Part shown: positions 1-9,733 of the stretch, one piece after another
How the letters are laid out: every line of letters begins with the position of its first letter
Position numbering within the stretch: position 1 is the stretch's first letter
Assembly: GCF_900176335.1 (NCBI RefSeq)
Contig: NZ_FWXW01000002.1
Location: 124,001 to 188,000 of the forward strand
Direction of reading: 5' to 3'
Origin: Papillibacter cinnamivorans DSM 12816
GTDB lineage: Bacteria > Bacillota > Clostridia > Oscillospirales > Oscillospiraceae
Length of the DNA: 64,000 nucleotides
Made by a program: the position numbers and the translations under genes
The notes under the pieces: model-generated
Databases searched by the model: none
Told to the model about the DNA's origin: nothing
The model's input: only the letters and a program-made list of their open reading frames with translations

Positions 1-2854
1 GGGGCAGGATACGGGATACCACGCCCTTGTTTCCGTGGCGGCCGGCCATCTTGTCGCCCACGGAGATCTTTCTCTTCTGGGCGATGTAGCATCTCACCAC
101 CATGTTGACTCCCGGGTTCAGCTCGTCGCCGTTTTCCCGGGTGAATACCTTAACGTCCACCACGATGCCGCTCTCACCGTGAGGCACCTTCAAAGAGGTG
201 TCCCTGACCTCCCGGGCTTTTTCGCCGAAAATGGCGCGTAGCAGCCGCTCCTCGGCGGTGAGGTCCGTTTCGCCCTTAGGCGTGACCTTGCCCACCAGAA
301 TATCTCCCGAGCGCACCTCCGCGCCCACGCGGATGATGCCCCTCTCGTCCAGATCCTTCAGCGCGTCCTCGCCCACGTTGGGGATGTCCCGGGTAATTTC
401 CTCGGGTCCCAGCTTGGTGTCCCGCGCGTCGATTTCATACTCTTCGATGTGAATGGAGGAAAAGATGTCCTCCCGTACCAGTCTCTCGTTAATGAGGATG
501 GCGTCCTCGTAGTTGTAGCCTTCCCAGGTCATAAAACCAACCAGGATGTTCCGGCCCAGGGAGATTTCCCCCTCGCTGGTGGAAGGGCCGTCCGCCAGCA
601 CCGCGGTGGGCCCCACCCGGTCTCCCGCCGTGACGATGGGCCGCTGGTTGATGCAGGTGCCGTGGTTGGAACGGAGGAATTTGGTAAGCCTGTAATTCTT
701 GTTTTCCCCGCCATCGTAGCGCACGGAGATGGAATTGGCGCTCACGTTTGTAACCGTGCCATCCCCCTCCGCGATGAGAGCCACCTCAGAGTCGATACAG
801 GCCTTGTGTTCGATGCCGGTGGCCACGATGGGCGCCTCGGTGATCAGCAGGGGCACCGCCTGGCGCTGCATGTTGGAACCCATGAGGGCGCGGTTTGCGT
901 CGTCGTTTTCCAGGAAGGGAATCATAGCCGTAGCCACCGAAACCATCATCTTGCTGGAAACGTCCACATAGTCCACCCTGGCCCGGTCCAGTTCGATAAT
1001 CTCGTCTCTGTGGCGGCAGGTGATGCGTTCGTTTTTCAGGCAGCTGTTCTCGTCCACCGGTTCGCTGGCCTGAGCAATAATGTACTGGTCCTCCACGTCG
1101 GCGGTCATGTACACCACTTCGTCGGTCACCCGGTGGGTCTTTTTGTCCACCCTGCGGTAAGGCGCCTCGATGAAGCCGTACTGGTTGATTCTCGCGTAAG
1201 TGGCGAGGTAGGAGATCAGTCCGATGTTGGGTCCTTCCGGCGTCTCAATGGGGCACATGCGGCCGTAATGGCTGTAGTGCACGTCGCGCACGTCCATATT
1301 GGCTCTCTCCCGGGAAAGGCCGCCGGGGCCCAGGGCGGAAAGCCTTCTCTTGTGGGTCAGCTCCGCCAGGGGGTTGGTCTGGTCCATGAACTGGGACAGG
1401 GGCGAGGAGCCGAAAAACTCCTTGATGGACGCCGTCACCGGCCGGATATTGATGAGGGACTGGGGCGTCACGATATCCAGGTCCTGAATGGTCATGCGCT
1501 CCCGGATCACCCGCTCCATCCGTGAAAACCCGATCCGGAACTGGTTCTGCAGAAGCTCGCCCACCGAACGGAGCCTCCGGTTTCCCAGATGGTCGATGTC
1601 GTCCGAGGTGGCAAGCCCGAAAGCCAGGCAGTTTAAAAAGTTGATGGAGGAGAAAATATCGTCGACGATGATGTGCTTGGGGATCAGATCGTCGATCCTC
1701 CGGCGCACCGCTTCCTGCACATCCTCGTTTTCCGCGTTCTCCAGGATCTCCCGGAGGACCGAAAGCCTTACCCGCTCGGTAACGCCCGCCGCCGCCGGAT
1801 CAAATTCTACGAACCGGCCTATATTTACCATGTAGTTGGAAAATACCTTCACCTGCTGGCCGTCCACCAGGACGGTGGCTTCGCAGACGCCCAGCTCGTC
1901 CAGTTCGTGGGCCCGCTCCCGGGAAATGATTTCTCCGGCTTCCGCCACTACCTCTCCCGTCATGGGATCGGAAATGGGAAGGGCCAGCTCGCAGTCCACG
2001 ATGCGCTGCCAGATCGCCAGCTTTTTGTTGAATTTATAGCGGCCCACCGCCGACAGGTCGTACCGGCGGGCATCAAAAAACAGATTGTTGATGAGGGTCT
2101 CGGAAGAGTCCACCGTGGGCGGCTCTCCGGGGCGCAGGCGGCGGTAGATCTCCAGCAGCGCTTCCTCGTAGGTCTTGCAGGGATCCTTATCCAGCGTCGC
2201 CACCATCCGGGGATCCTCTCCGAATTTCTCCAGGATCTGCCCGTCGGACGTAAGTCCCAGCGCCCGGATGAGGCAGGTGACGGGAAGCTTCCGGTTCTTG
2301 TCGATCCGGACGTAGAACAAATCGGCGGTGTCGGTCTCGTATTCCAGCCAGGCGCCCCGGTAGGGGATCACCGTGGTCCCGTATATGGGCGTGTCGCTTT
2401 TGGGATCCATGGTACGGCTGTAATAAATGCCCGGGGAGCGGACGATCTGAGATACGATCACCCGCTCGGCGCCGTTGATGATGAAGGTTCCGGCGGTGGT
2501 CATCAGGGGGAAATCCCCCATGAAGATTTCCTGCTCCTTGATTTCCTCCGTTTCCTTGTTGCGAAGGCGCACCCTGACCTTCAGGGGAGCCGCGTAGGTT
2601 GCGTCCCTTGCCTTGCACTCCTCCACGGAGTACTTGGGATTTTCATCGATTTTATAGTCGATAAAGGTGAGTTCCAGATTGCCGGCGTAATCCGTGATGG
2701 CGGCTACGTCCGAGAACACCTCCCGCAGGCCGGTGTCCAGAAACCACTTATAGGAACTTTTCTGAATCTCCAGCAGGTTTGGCATCTCCAAAAGCTCTTC
2801 CTGTCTGGCAAAGCTCTTGCGGAGGGTTCTGCCATACTGCACATCCTTGACCAT
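1..2854 (-). CDS. rpoB: RNA polymerase subunit beta (3' end beyond window)
   Basis: Reading the minus strand from ATG at 2854 gives an uninterrupted frame beginning [15 protein letters not shown] and still open at base 1, where it reads [15 protein letters not shown], a hallmark of the beta subunit near the active centre. About 951 codons are present; Firmicutes RpoB is usually near 1200, so the C-terminal quarter lies outside. The rifampicin-resistance region (about 1330-1420) reads [18 protein letters not shown] followed by [13 protein letters not shown], with the usual Gln, Asp, His and Ser contacts, so no resistance substitution is visible there. A GGAGAG Shine-Dalgarno precedes the start. 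The gene has its own consensus promoter at 3108-3136, about 250 bp upstream. rpoC would be expected next, outside the window. Confidence 0.97.
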   Translation of the reverse strand, partial: MVKDVQYGRTLRKSFARQEELLEMPNLLEIQKSSYKWFLDTGLREVFSDVAAITDYAGNLELTFIDYKIDENPKYSVEECKARDATYAAPLKVRVRLRNKETEEIKEQEIFMGDFPLMTTAGTFIINGAERVIVSQIVRSPGIYYSRTMDPKSDTPIYGTTVIPYRGAWLEYETDTADLFYVRIDKNRKLPVTCLIRALGLTSDGQILEKFGEDPRMVATLDKDPCKTYEEALLEIYRRLRPGEPPTVDSSETLINNLFFDARRYDLSAVGRYKFNKKLAIWQRIVDCELALPISDPMTGEVVAEAGEIISRERAHELDELGVCEATVLVDGQQVKVFSNYMVNIGRFVEFDPAAAGVTERVRLSVLREILENAENEDVQEAVRRRIDDLIPKHIIVDDIFSSINFLNCLAFGLATSDDIDHLGNRRLRSVGELLQNQFRIGFSRMERVIRERMTIQDLDIVTPQSLINIRPVTASIKEFFGSSPLSQFMDQTNPLAELTHKRRLSALGPGGLSRERANMDVRDVHYSHYGRMCPIETPEGPNIGLISYLATYARINQYGFIEAPYRRVDKKTHRVTDEVVYMTADVEDQYIIAQASEPVDENSCLKNERITCRHRDEIIELDRARVDYVDVSSKMMVSVATAMIPFLENDDANRALMGSNMQRQAVPLLITEAPIVATGIEHKACIDSEVALIAEGDGTVTNVSANSISVRYDGGENKNYRLTKFLRSNHGTCINQRPIVTAGDRVGPTAVLADGPSTSEGEISLGRNILVGFMTWEGYNYEDAILINERLVREDIFSSIHIEEYEIDARDTKLGPEEITRDIPNVGEDALKDLDERGIIRVGAEVRSGDILVGKVTPKGETDLTAEERLLRAIFGEKAREVRDTSLKVPHGESGIVVDVKVFTRENGDELNPGVNMVVRCYIAQKRKISVGDKMAGRHGNKGVVSRILP

Positions 2855-3107
2855 TCAACAACCACTCTCCGTTTCAATTTGTCTTCGCCCCGGCCGCGTC
2901 GTGTTTTCGCCGGGTTTCTTATCAAAGCGAGTTAATATAAACTTAATGTTTCCATCTTCATGCTGCGCCGGAACGGATGCCAGGTTTTCAACGCTCGGGC
3001 GCGTTGTCGGTTTCATCACCGTGCCACTTGATTCTTTTCGGAGAAACTGCTATACTGTGATGTAATAGGTGGAATAGTGCTTAGCGATAGTCATAAACAA
3101 GTGCTTA
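2855..3107 (-). other. rpoB leader region
   Basis: About 250 bp lie between the rpoB promoter and its start codon. No protein-coding frame or recognised RNA family was seen. In many Firmicutes a ribosomal protein gene such as rplL sits directly before rpoB; here the promoter-bearing spacer shows that rpoB begins its own unit. The length would allow a regulatory leader, but no clear hairpin plus T-tract was found. Confidence 0.4.
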
Positions 3108-3136
3108 ATTATATCATCGTTTTTTTTTCATGTCAA
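3108..3136 (-). promoter_or_regulatory. Sigma-A promoter for rpoB
   Basis: On the minus strand TTGACA (3131-3136) and TATAAT (3108-3113) are separated by exactly 17 bp. Both hexamers match consensus, which fits a strongly expressed core gene. Most of the spacer is an A-tract. Confidence 0.8.
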
Positions 3137-3148
3137 TAGATTTGAGGG

Positions 3149-3179
3149 AATAATCCGGAAAGTTCCGGGTTATTTTTTT
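3149..3179 (+). terminator. Intrinsic terminator on plus strand
   Basis: AATAATCCGGAA and TTCCGGGTTATT form a 12-bp stem (one G-U pair) around a 2-nt loop, followed by a run of T. It terminates plus-strand transcription, yet no plus-strand gene lies upstream; it may stop antisense transcripts coming from the rpoB side before they enter the glycosyltransferase gene. Confidence 0.6.
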
Positions 3180-3326
3180 ATTCCCTCGGGAAAACCTCCA
3201 GAATTCTCCTGTAATCGCGCGGCGGCTTCCCCGTCTTGTCCTTGCATTCCTGTCCGATGTGCTATATGCTGTACTCATGCCGGGCCTTTGAAGCCGCGGC
3301 GGAAAAGGACGGTGCGGATTCGGATC

Positions 3327-4700
3327 ATGAACACAGCGGAAACATGCCGTGCATATCTGGAAAAAGGTCTGGACTTTATCCGGGGCCATAGGAGCATATC
3401 GTTTGCGGCGGCAGGTGGAGCGCTGATTTTGCTGCTTCTTGCCGAGCGCAGCCTGCTTTTTCTAAGCCGGGGAACCATGGGCGACCGGATTGCGGTTTTG
3501 ATCCTTTTCCTTCTGCTGTACGTTCTTTCTCTTTTCCTGCTGCACCGGTCCGGGTATGCCCCGGGGCTTCAGGCAATGCTGTATTCCTCTCTGCCTCTGG
3601 CCCTTGCCTTTTTCCTCCGGGCCCTGAGTATGGATCACGTGACCCAGGACTATTCGTATTTTCTTGCCAGATGGGTGGAGTTTTTCCGGGAGCACGGTGG
3701 ATTTTCGGGTCTGGCCCTCTCCGTGGGGGATTACAATGTCCCCTATCTGTATTTTCTCGCCGCGTTTTCTTACCTGAAGATCCCCGATTTGTACCTAATC
3801 AAACTGCTCTCCGTTCTTTTTGATATTCTGCTGGCCTATTGGGGCATGAAGCTCGCCGGCGTTTTGGCGAAAGGAAACGCCCGTCCCCTTGCCGCTTTTT
3901 TTCTCCTCCTGCTGCTGCCCACGGTGATCCTCAATGGAGCTTATTGGGGCCAGTGCGACAGCATTTACGGGGCTTTTGCCGTCCTTGCCCTGTACCTCGC
4001 TCTGTCCGGCCGGCCCGCCGGCTCCGTTGCAGCCATGGCGGTTTCCTTCGCCTTTAAACTCCAGGCTGTTTTTCTCCTTCCCGTCTATTTTGTTTTGCTC
4101 TTTACCCGGCGGATTTCCCCAAGATATATTCCCATGTTCCCCCTTGCCTATCTGTGGGTGATTCTTCCGGCGATTTTTCTGGGAAAACCCGTGGGAGATA
4201 TCCTGAACGTCTACTTCAAGCAGGCCGATAACTATTCCCAGTATCTCACCATGAACGCCCCCTCTCTTTTTGCCTTCGTCCGGACGCCGGTGGACACGGA
4301 GTGGTACAGCACCCTGGGGATTCTCGCCGCCTTTGTCTGTGTGGCGGTGCTGTATGTCGTTCTGTTTCTCTTCCGGAACAGGGTGGGAAACCGCATTCTT
4401 TTTCATTCCGCTCTTCTTTTCTCCTTGGGCATCCCCATGGTACTGCCCCATATGCACGAGCGGTATTTTTTCCTGGCGGACGTTTTTACCCTCATTCTGG
4501 CCTGTGTGGCCCCCCGGAGGTTTTTCATTCCCGCTCTGGTGGTCTTCGGCTCTTTTCTGGGGTACTACGCTTATTTGAATCAGCGGTACCTTCTTTCTCT
4601 GAAGTACGGCGCACTGGCCCTCGCTTTTGCCGCGGCCGTCCTCCTCTGGGATCTTTTCATCCTTCTCCGGCAAAACGGGAAGGCCCGCGGCGCCGCTTAG
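3327..4700 (+). CDS. Gpi18-like membrane mannosyltransferase family protein
   Basis: A polytopic membrane protein of about 457 residues with ten or more hydrophobic segments. The stretch PTVILNGAYWGQCDSIYGAF, followed by a helix and FKLQAVFLLPVYF, is characteristic of bacterial GT-C glycosyltransferases related to eukaryotic Gpi18/PIG-V mannosyltransferases (COG5542); HERYFF near residue 365 is another family landmark. Such enzymes move a sugar from a polyprenyl-phosphate donor onto an acceptor outside the membrane; donor and acceptor cannot be read here. The frame is open from a TTG at 3288, with a GTG at 3312; ATG 3327 is preferred but has a weak ribosome site, so the N-terminus is uncertain. 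It stands alone between the rpoB promoter and tRNA-Leu. Confidence 0.75.
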   Translation: MNTAETCRAYLEKGLDFIRGHRSISFAAAGGALILLLLAERSLLFLSRGTMGDRIAVLILFLLLYVLSLFLLHRSGYAPGLQAMLYSSLPLALAFFLRALSMDHVTQDYSYFLARWVEFFREHGGFSGLALSVGDYNVPYLYFLAAFSYLKIPDLYLIKLLSVLFDILLAYWGMKLAGVLAKGNARPLAAFFLLLLLPTVILNGAYWGQCDSIYGAFAVLALYLALSGRPAGSVAAMAVSFAFKLQAVFLLPVYFVLLFTRRISPRYIPMFPLAYLWVILPAIFLGKPVGDILNVYFKQADNYSQYLTMNAPSLFAFVRTPVDTEWYSTLGILAAFVCVAVLYVVLFLFRNRVGNRILFHSALLFSLGIPMVLPHMHERYFFLADVFTLILACVAPRRFFIPALVVFGSFLGYYAYLNQRYLLSLKYGALALAFAAAVLLWDLFILLRQNGKARGAA

Positions 4701-4741
4701 CGCCTCCTTATAAATCCCGCTTCCCTTCTTCGATTTTCATG

Positions 4742-4770
4742 TTGACAAATCCGCCCCGTATCGCTATAAT
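4742..4770 (+). promoter_or_regulatory. Promoter for tRNA-Leu(GAG)
   Basis: TTGACA (4742-4747), 17-bp spacer, TATAAT (4765-4770): a full-consensus vegetative promoter about 75 bp upstream of the tRNA. Confidence 0.8.
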
Positions 4771-4845
4771 AAGCAAGCGGTTGTACCCTGGTTTTCTTCT
4801 GAATCCGGCGGTCCGCACCGTTATTCCGGGCGGAAAATTTCATAT

Positions 4846-4930
4846 GCGAGAGTGCTGGAACTGGTAGACAGGCACGTTTGAGGGGCGTGTGTCTTATGGC
4901 GTACGGGTTCAAGTCCCGTCTCTCGCACCA
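4846..4930 (+). tRNA. tRNA-Leu, anticodon GAG
   Basis: The 85-nt sequence folds as a class II (long variable arm) tRNA. The acceptor arms are GCGAGAG and CTCTCGC, with an A discriminator and encoded CCA. The anticodon stem encloses loop TTGAGGG, giving anticodon GAG, which reads CUC and CUU leucine codons. The T arm is GGGTTCAAGTCCC. Confidence 0.95.
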
Positions 4931-4966
4931 AAGAGCCGATGCAGAAATGCACCGGCTCTTTTCTTT
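4931..4966 (+). terminator. Intrinsic terminator after tRNA-Leu(GAG)
   Basis: AAAGAGCCG and CGGCTCTTT form the outer stem, with TGCA/TGCA inside it, followed by a T-rich tract. It begins at the tRNA CCA end. From here to 5177 no gene was seen. Confidence 0.8.
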
Positions 4967-5177
4967 GTACTGAAGTGTTTTTATTGTATTGTATTGCGGC
5001 GTGTTCACTTCGACTGCACGTCCTTATTATTTGCCTAATAGATCCGCCATGCCCTGGATGCGCCTCTTGACGTTTTCTGCCCCCAGAGGTCCTAGGTTTT
5101 TGCATCCGCTAAGACGCCGACAGTGCCGATATATTATTGCTTTGCTGGCTTTGATCGGGACGACCGGCAACCGGATC

Positions 5178-5729
5178 TCAGACAGGCCGGTGGCTTTGAG
5201 CAGGAATATCCATCGGCTTATACATCAGCGCTTCGGTAAGCTCCGCCAGAAATTCGACGGATTCTTCAAAACCGTTTTCTATCCAGGTTTCTATAATGCT
5301 GATAAGTACGGCCGATATCTGAGCCGCGATATATTTATACGCCCTGGCATCCACGGCATTTCTGTCCAGCTTGGTTAAAATATGATCTTCCGTAATGTAT
5401 GCCGACATGCTCTTATACGCGAACCGGATCAGTCCCCTGCTGTAGAACAGTAAAAGAGCCTCGCGGTTCTCCGTCACAAACCTGAAAGCGTTTAAAAGGA
5501 TTTCACGAACGCTCATGTTCCGCAAGTCCATTCCGGATTCCATCTCATGAAAAATATCGTCAATTAAATAATGCACCACATCGTCTTTCGAGTGGAAATT
5601 ATTATAGAAGGTTTTTCGGACGACGTCGGCTTTTCTGCATAGATCCGTAACGGATATCTCCTCGTACGTATTCTCCCGGATTAAGGATAGGAACGCGCCG
5701 GCTATGGCGTTTTGCGTCCGCTTTGCCAT
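5178..5729 (-). CDS. TetR/AcrR family transcriptional regulator
   Basis: About 183 residues. The N-terminus carries the TetR DNA-binding helices: AIAGAFLSLIRENTYEEISV, then TDLCRKADVVRKTFYNNFHSKDD, where the recognition helix ends in the family's FYxxFxSKDD pattern. The C-terminal part is an all-helical ligand-binding and dimerisation domain of about 135 residues with no identifiable ligand. ATG 5729 (MAKRTQNA) is preferred over ATG 5753 from family N-termini; neither has a strong ribosome site. It is divergent from an SDR enzyme, with a palindromic operator in the shared gap, so it probably represses that gene and possibly itself. Confidence 0.85.
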   Translation of the reverse strand: MAKRTQNAIAGAFLSLIRENTYEEISVTDLCRKADVVRKTFYNNFHSKDDVVHYLIDDIFHEMESGMDLRNMSVREILLNAFRFVTENREALLLFYSRGLIRFAYKSMSAYITEDHILTKLDRNAVDARAYKYIAAQISAVLISIIETWIENGFEESVEFLAELTEALMYKPMDIPAQSHRPV

Positions 5730-5771
5730 ACAGTTTGTCTCAGCCTTATACATTACTCATATCGCCCGCTT

Positions 5772-5778
5772 TGTGTAA
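5772..5778. promoter_or_regulatory. Operator half-site TGTGTAA
   Basis: TGTGTAA repeats one arm of the complete operator at 5843-5858 and lies just upstream of the TetR gene, a plausible secondary site for autoregulation. Confidence 0.4.
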
Positions 5779-5842
5779 GATGTATGTTTATATGCCATTT
5801 TAATTGATTTCCGCCGCCGTCATTATATAATATACTTAATAC

Positions 5843-5858
5843 TTACACAACTGTGTAA
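5843..5858. promoter_or_regulatory. TetR-type operator palindrome
   Basis: TTACACA-AC-TGTGTAA: 7-bp arms around a 2-bp centre, lying 17 bp before the SDR start codon in the divergent gap. Position, length and symmetry fit a TetR-family dimer site overlapping the SDR promoter or transcription start. Confidence 0.75.
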
Positions 5859-5875
5859 AATAAGGGTGAGAAAAC

Positions 5876-6901
5876 ATGAACGGCCGGCTTTATCTGCTTA
5901 CCGGGGCAACCGGACTTCTGGGCGGGAATATCGTGAGGGAACTGATCGCAAGAGGCGAACGCGTGCGGGCGCTTGCTTTGCCCAAAGATACCGCGATATC
6001 CGGTATTCCACATGGCGTGGAGGTCGTTGAAGGCGGTCTCTTGGACGTAGGGGCCCTGGACAGGTTCTTCTCCGTCCCGGAAACTGACGAATTAATCGTG
6101 ATTCACGCCGCGGGCATCGTTACGATGGATCCGGAACCCAGCGAAACCGTGCGGGCGGTCAATGTGGACGGCACAGGGAATATCATAGAAAAATGTTTAC
6201 AGTATAAAGTTAAAAAACTGGTTTACATCAGTTCGACAAGCGTGATCCCGGAGCTTCCCAGCGGGCAGGTGATTCGCGAGGTCGAAGACTATGATCCCGA
6301 TAAAGTGATCGGTTATTACGCAAAAACCAAAGCCATGGCCACCGGCTTGGTAATGAAAGCCGTGCGTAAAAATGGTCTGGATGCGTCCGTCGTCTGCCCC
6401 AGCGGAATTTTCGGGCCGAACGATTACGGCTTCGGGATGATCACAAGCGCCCTGATCATGGTGGCGGAAGGCAAACTGCGCATCTCCGTAGGAGGTACGT
6501 TCAATTCGGTGGACGCCAGGGATTTGGCCGCCGGCATTATCGCCTGCGCGGAAAGAGGACGAAAAGGTGAAGCATATATTATGGCAAGCCGCTGTTATAC
6601 CTTCAGCCAGCTGATGGATGCCATATGCAAAGAAGCCGGAGCAAAAAAATATCTGTTTACGGTGCCTCTGTGGCTTGTCCGGCCCTTTGCCGGCCTAGGT
6701 ACGCTCTACGGCAGGATGACAAAGAAGCCCGCGTGGTTCAGCCGGTTTACCGTCTATAACCTGGCGCGGAACAATGACTATTCCGCTGAAAAAGCCGAAA
6801 GAGAACTGGGGTTTCGGTGCCGGTCGCTGGATGAATCCATCGCGGATACCGTCCGCTGGCTGAAGCGGGAAGGAAAAATCCATCCGAATGTCGGGTCATA
6901 A
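5876..6901 (+). CDS. NAD(P)-dependent epimerase/dehydratase (extended SDR)
   Basis: A Rossmann-fold enzyme of 341 residues. The N-terminal TGATGLLGGNIV is the extended-SDR cofactor motif GxxGxxG. The catalytic Ser is in the SSTSVIP stretch and the YxxxK pair is YYAKTKA near residue 150. The C-terminal half (residues about 240-330) forms the substrate-binding part, as in the dihydroflavonol-4-reductase-like branch. The substrate cannot be deduced. GGGTGAG supports ATG 5876. The gene is divergent from the TetR regulator and lies downstream of its operator, so it is probably induced by the regulator's ligand, perhaps its own substrate. Confidence 0.88.
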   Translation: MNGRLYLLTGATGLLGGNIVRELIARGERVRALALPKDTAISGIPHGVEVVEGGLLDVGALDRFFSVPETDELIVIHAAGIVTMDPEPSETVRAVNVDGTGNIIEKCLQYKVKKLVYISSTSVIPELPSGQVIREVEDYDPDKVIGYYAKTKAMATGLVMKAVRKNGLDASVVCPSGIFGPNDYGFGMITSALIMVAEGKLRISVGGTFNSVDARDLAAGIIACAERGRKGEAYIMASRCYTFSQLMDAICKEAGAKKYLFTVPLWLVRPFAGLGTLYGRMTKKPAWFSRFTVYNLARNNDYSAEKAERELGFRCRSLDESIADTVRWLKREGKIHPNVGS

Positions 6902-7023
6902 TGACGGCGACGACGGAAGCGGTCCAGCCATAGATCATTACGATATTGCCAAAACTGATTTTAAGATGTCCGGGTCGTGCGGAATTTTCGTCACGGGTGG
7001 AAATATGAATTGGGGGGATATCA

Positions 7024-7506
7024 ATGAAGACTCTGAATCAGCTCATCGGCGGCTACACCTGTCTTTTGAGGCAGGGAGAGCTTCAGGCCGCATATAAGGG
7101 CATATTAGAATTTATCGGCAGGTTGCGGTCCGATTTCATGAAAATGTATCCCGATAGCGATATAGGCGGCGTCTATCCCGGCTACATGGACATGTCCTAT
7201 TTTTCGTTCAGTACGAAGCTTCTGAAAGATAAGGGACTTAAAATAGCTATCGTATACCTGCACGAAAAAGGATGCTTTGAAGTGTGGCTTTCCGCCCGGA
7301 ACCGGGAGACAAAAAGGAGATATGAATCCGGCATAAAACATATGGTTTCGGTCAATCCCGATTTGTTCCACGACGAAACCAATCCGGACGCCATCATAGA
7401 ATATACGTTGGAACCTGAACCGGATTTTGAAAATCAGGCTTTATTGATCCATACCATTGAACATGGCGTCGATCAGTTCATTACTTCGGTGGCCTGTCTC
7501 TTATAG
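7024..7506 (+). CDS. Conserved hypothetical protein, 160 aa
   Basis: A soluble protein of 160 residues with no signal peptide, beginning MKTLNQLIGGYTCLLRQGEL. The aromatic-rich middle (GYMDMSYFSFSTKLL) and the strand pattern suggest a small alpha/beta domain. It resembles uncharacterised Firmicutes proteins of similar length, but I assign no function. A GGGGGGAT ribosome site precedes the ATG. It follows the SDR gene after about 120 bp and is closed by a strong terminator, so it could be read from the SDR promoter. Confidence 0.7.
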   Translation: MKTLNQLIGGYTCLLRQGELQAAYKGILEFIGRLRSDFMKMYPDSDIGGVYPGYMDMSYFSFSTKLLKDKGLKIAIVYLHEKGCFEVWLSARNRETKRRYESGIKHMVSVNPDLFHDETNPDAIIEYTLEPEPDFENQALLIHTIEHGVDQFITSVACLL

Positions 7507-7610
7507 CGGAAAACCCCGGCTGCCCGCCATGCCGGTCCCCGCCGTTCGTTTTCTGAAACCGTCCCCCGCTCGTGCGGATTTTTTTAAGTTTGCCGTTCTC
7601 GGCATCCGCC

Positions 7611-7647
7611 CAAAAAGAAGAGCAGGCTGTGCCTGCTCTTCTTTTTG
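7611..7647. terminator. Bidirectional intrinsic terminator
   Basis: A 17-bp stem around loop TGT, containing AAGAGCAGGC and GCCTGCTCTT and flanked by A-tract and T-tract. It serves both the hypothetical gene (plus) and the MBL hydrolase (minus), which converge here. Confidence 0.85.
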
Positions 7648-7707
7648 AAATTCTTGAAATGGGGATTGAGAAAAGTTCCGGTCATCTTGCTCACAGGTTT
7701 TTCCAGC

Positions 7708-8529
7708 TTACCGCACTCCCGTGAACAGCAGACTACCGTCATGTCCGAACAGAAAGTATTTTTCTTCGAAGCCGGGCGCCAGGGCGCGGACTTTGTAGTA
7801 GGAGTCGTAATAGGCGTACTGGTCGTAAATCATCACATGGGTGAGAATCGGGCCCATGGCCTCCGGAAGCGGCGTGATGGGATGGGTCTTCCCTTTCATG
7901 TCCGTCATGCTGTCCGTCTGGGGAAAAAGAAAATAGGGCATGTAGAACAGGTCCCCCACGATGATGCGGGGACCCTTGTCCGTGGGTACTCCGATGCACA
8001 TGCTGCCCCTGGTGTGCCCCGGCGTCAGGTATACTTTCAGGCCGTTTGCCAGCTCCGCGTCGCCGTCCAGCATGACGACGTTCTTCATTTTGCGGAAAAT
8101 CTCGATGACCGTCTGGTCAAAATCTCCCCGGTAAATCTGAATGGGCAGGGGGTTCAGCAGGTTTTCCCATTCCGCTTTCATAAAGACGGTCTCCGCGTCG
8201 TGAAAAAGGTGGCAGGCCCCGGTGTGGTCATTGTGCAGGTGGGTGTAGAGCACCATGTGGATATCGTTCGGCTCGAGTCCCTCCTTCTTCAGCGCCTCCG
8301 TCACCCAGGACGTGCCGCCCTCTGCGGGGCAGTTGTTCCAGCGGGTGTGTCCGTTTACGATGTATCGCTCGTTGATTCCGGTGTCCACAAGAACATTTAT
8401 TCCATCCTTCTGCAGCAGAAATCCCAGATAGGGTGCGTCTAAAACGAGGTCGGTATCCAGCCCGGGGGTAAACATGCACTTGGGAGAGGTGATGGTTCCG
8501 AAATGCAGCACTTTGATGGTCCAGTTCAT
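7708..8529 (-). CDS. MBL-fold metallo-hydrolase, N-acyl-homoserine-lactonase-like
   Basis: About 273 residues with the metallo-beta-lactamase fold. The metal-binding motif HLHNDHTG lies near residue 110, GHTRGS supplies the third-strand His, VGDLF the bridging Asp and LFGHDG the last His, so a dinuclear zinc site is complete. Family relatives include AHL lactonases (AiiA type) and other hydrolases acting on cyclic esters or thioesters; lactonase activity is only a possibility. ATG 8529 is chosen because AGGAG lies 8 bp before it; an upstream ATG at 8550 lacks one. Transcribed alone and ending at the shared terminator. Confidence 0.85.
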   Translation of the reverse strand: MNWTIKVLHFGTITSPKCMFTPGLDTDLVLDAPYLGFLLQKDGINVLVDTGINERYIVNGHTRWNNCPAEGGTSWVTEALKKEGLEPNDIHMVLYTHLHNDHTGACHLFHDAETVFMKAEWENLLNPLPIQIYRGDFDQTVIEIFRKMKNVVMLDGDAELANGLKVYLTPGHTRGSMCIGVPTDKGPRIIVGDLFYMPYFLFPQTDSMTDMKGKTHPITPLPEAMGPILTHVMIYDQYAYYDSYYKVRALAPGFEEKYFLFGHDGSLLFTGVR

Positions 8530-8767
8530 CCCGTTCACTCCTTTTAGCAAATCTTTCCTGAGATCAGTACTATTATATAAAATTCTTAATAAAAAGAAAA
8601 ATAATTCTGAAAATATTCTTGCTGCAGAAGCGGTCGGACGGATTTTCGAAACGGCTGTTAAATATTAAATTTATGCAAAAGGAACATTGTACGATTTACA
8701 GGCCGGTTTTTTATGATATGATTTTACTGATTCAGTCTGGAATATGGATACGAAAGAAGAGAAAACT

Positions 8768-9565
8768 ATGCCGGCCTGTGCAGCTCATTATCAGTTTGGC
8801 CAGGATGTGCTCCATCGTCTGGATGAACATTGGAAATCCTGCGCTCTCGCCCATAAGCGGGAATATGATATCGGTCTTCAGGGGCCGGATCCGTTTTTTT
8901 ATTATAAGCCCTACCGCCGCAACGAAGTGGTCCGCTACGGCGAGGAACGCCACGGCCTTCCCGCCTGCCGGATGTTCGTCCCGATCCTGGAGAAGGTGCA
9001 CGAAGGGGCGGCCCTGTCGTATATGATGGGCCTTATCTGTCACTATTCTCTGGATAAAACCTGTCATCCCTATGTTTTTGCCCACTGTAAAACCATTGAC
9101 CAGCATGAACAGATGGAGTCCGCCTTTGACAGGCAGATCCTGTCCGCCCGGGGATGGACGGAGCCCCGGTATCTGTGCCTCAATCCCGACGGGCTGGATT
9201 ATCCGGCGATGGCCTCTCTCTGGCCCGGTATGGATGGGGAAACCCTGCGCAAGTGTGTGAAATCCCAGCGCCGTCTGATCCGGCTTCTGGACTACAAGCG
9301 GGTCCTGAAGGTCTGTCAGACGGTGATCAATAAACCCGGGCGGTTTACCGCCATGTCTCTTCCCTCCTGTGTTCCCGGCAATCAGGCAGAGCATGTTCGG
9401 CATCTGGACGCGCTCTACCGGAAAGCTTTGGAGGAGTGCCCGGAGCTGATCCGGGCGGCCTGCGAAAGCATGGGTAAAAAACCCGTGAGCTGCCGGGGCT
9501 TTGAGCAGAACTATAAAGGGGAACCGGCCCCCGGACAGGACGGAGCCGCGACGGTCACCCCGTAG
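8768..9565 (+). CDS. Zinc-dependent phospholipase C family protein
   Basis: About 265 residues. It shows the conserved His/Asp pattern of the bacterial zinc-dependent phospholipase C/S1-P1 nuclease-like fold: AHYQFGQDVL at the N-terminus, GLQGPDPFFYY near residue 40, GLICHYSLDKTCHPYV near 90 and a following HEQMES. No signal peptide is visible, as in the many cytoplasmic clostridial homologues whose substrates are unknown, so phospholipase activity is a family label. The ATG at 8744 is in frame but AAGAAGAG just before 8768 favours the later start. A -10 TATGAT lies near 8712-8722. Confidence 0.75.
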   Translation: MPACAAHYQFGQDVLHRLDEHWKSCALAHKREYDIGLQGPDPFFYYKPYRRNEVVRYGEERHGLPACRMFVPILEKVHEGAALSYMMGLICHYSLDKTCHPYVFAHCKTIDQHEQMESAFDRQILSARGWTEPRYLCLNPDGLDYPAMASLWPGMDGETLRKCVKSQRRLIRLLDYKRVLKVCQTVINKPGRFTAMSLPSCVPGNQAEHVRHLDALYRKALEECPELIRAACESMGKKPVSCRGFEQNYKGEPAPGQDGAATVTP

Positions 9566-9733
9566 TACCGCTTTTTTACGGGCTTGGAATTTCAGGCAGC
9601 CGGGACGGCAGGCTTCGGTCCGCCCGTCCCGTTTCTCTACTTACGGAAACGATGCGGCTTTCGGCTGCCCAGAGGATCCTTCCGATTCTTTTGGTATAAT
9701 AAAAATTGGGTTTGCGCAGCCTCTTACTTTCCG

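Noticed and set aside
1330-1420. Possible rifampicin-resistance substitution in rpoB
   Set aside because: The region reads [17 protein letters not shown] and [13 protein letters not shown], with the wild-type Gln, Asp, His and Ser; only species-typical differences were seen.
449-2935. Long open frames on the plus strand (449-1525 and 1673-2935)
   Set aside because: They lie antisense to rpoB, whose minus-strand translation is unmistakable. High GC leaves such shadow frames open; neither resembles any protein family.
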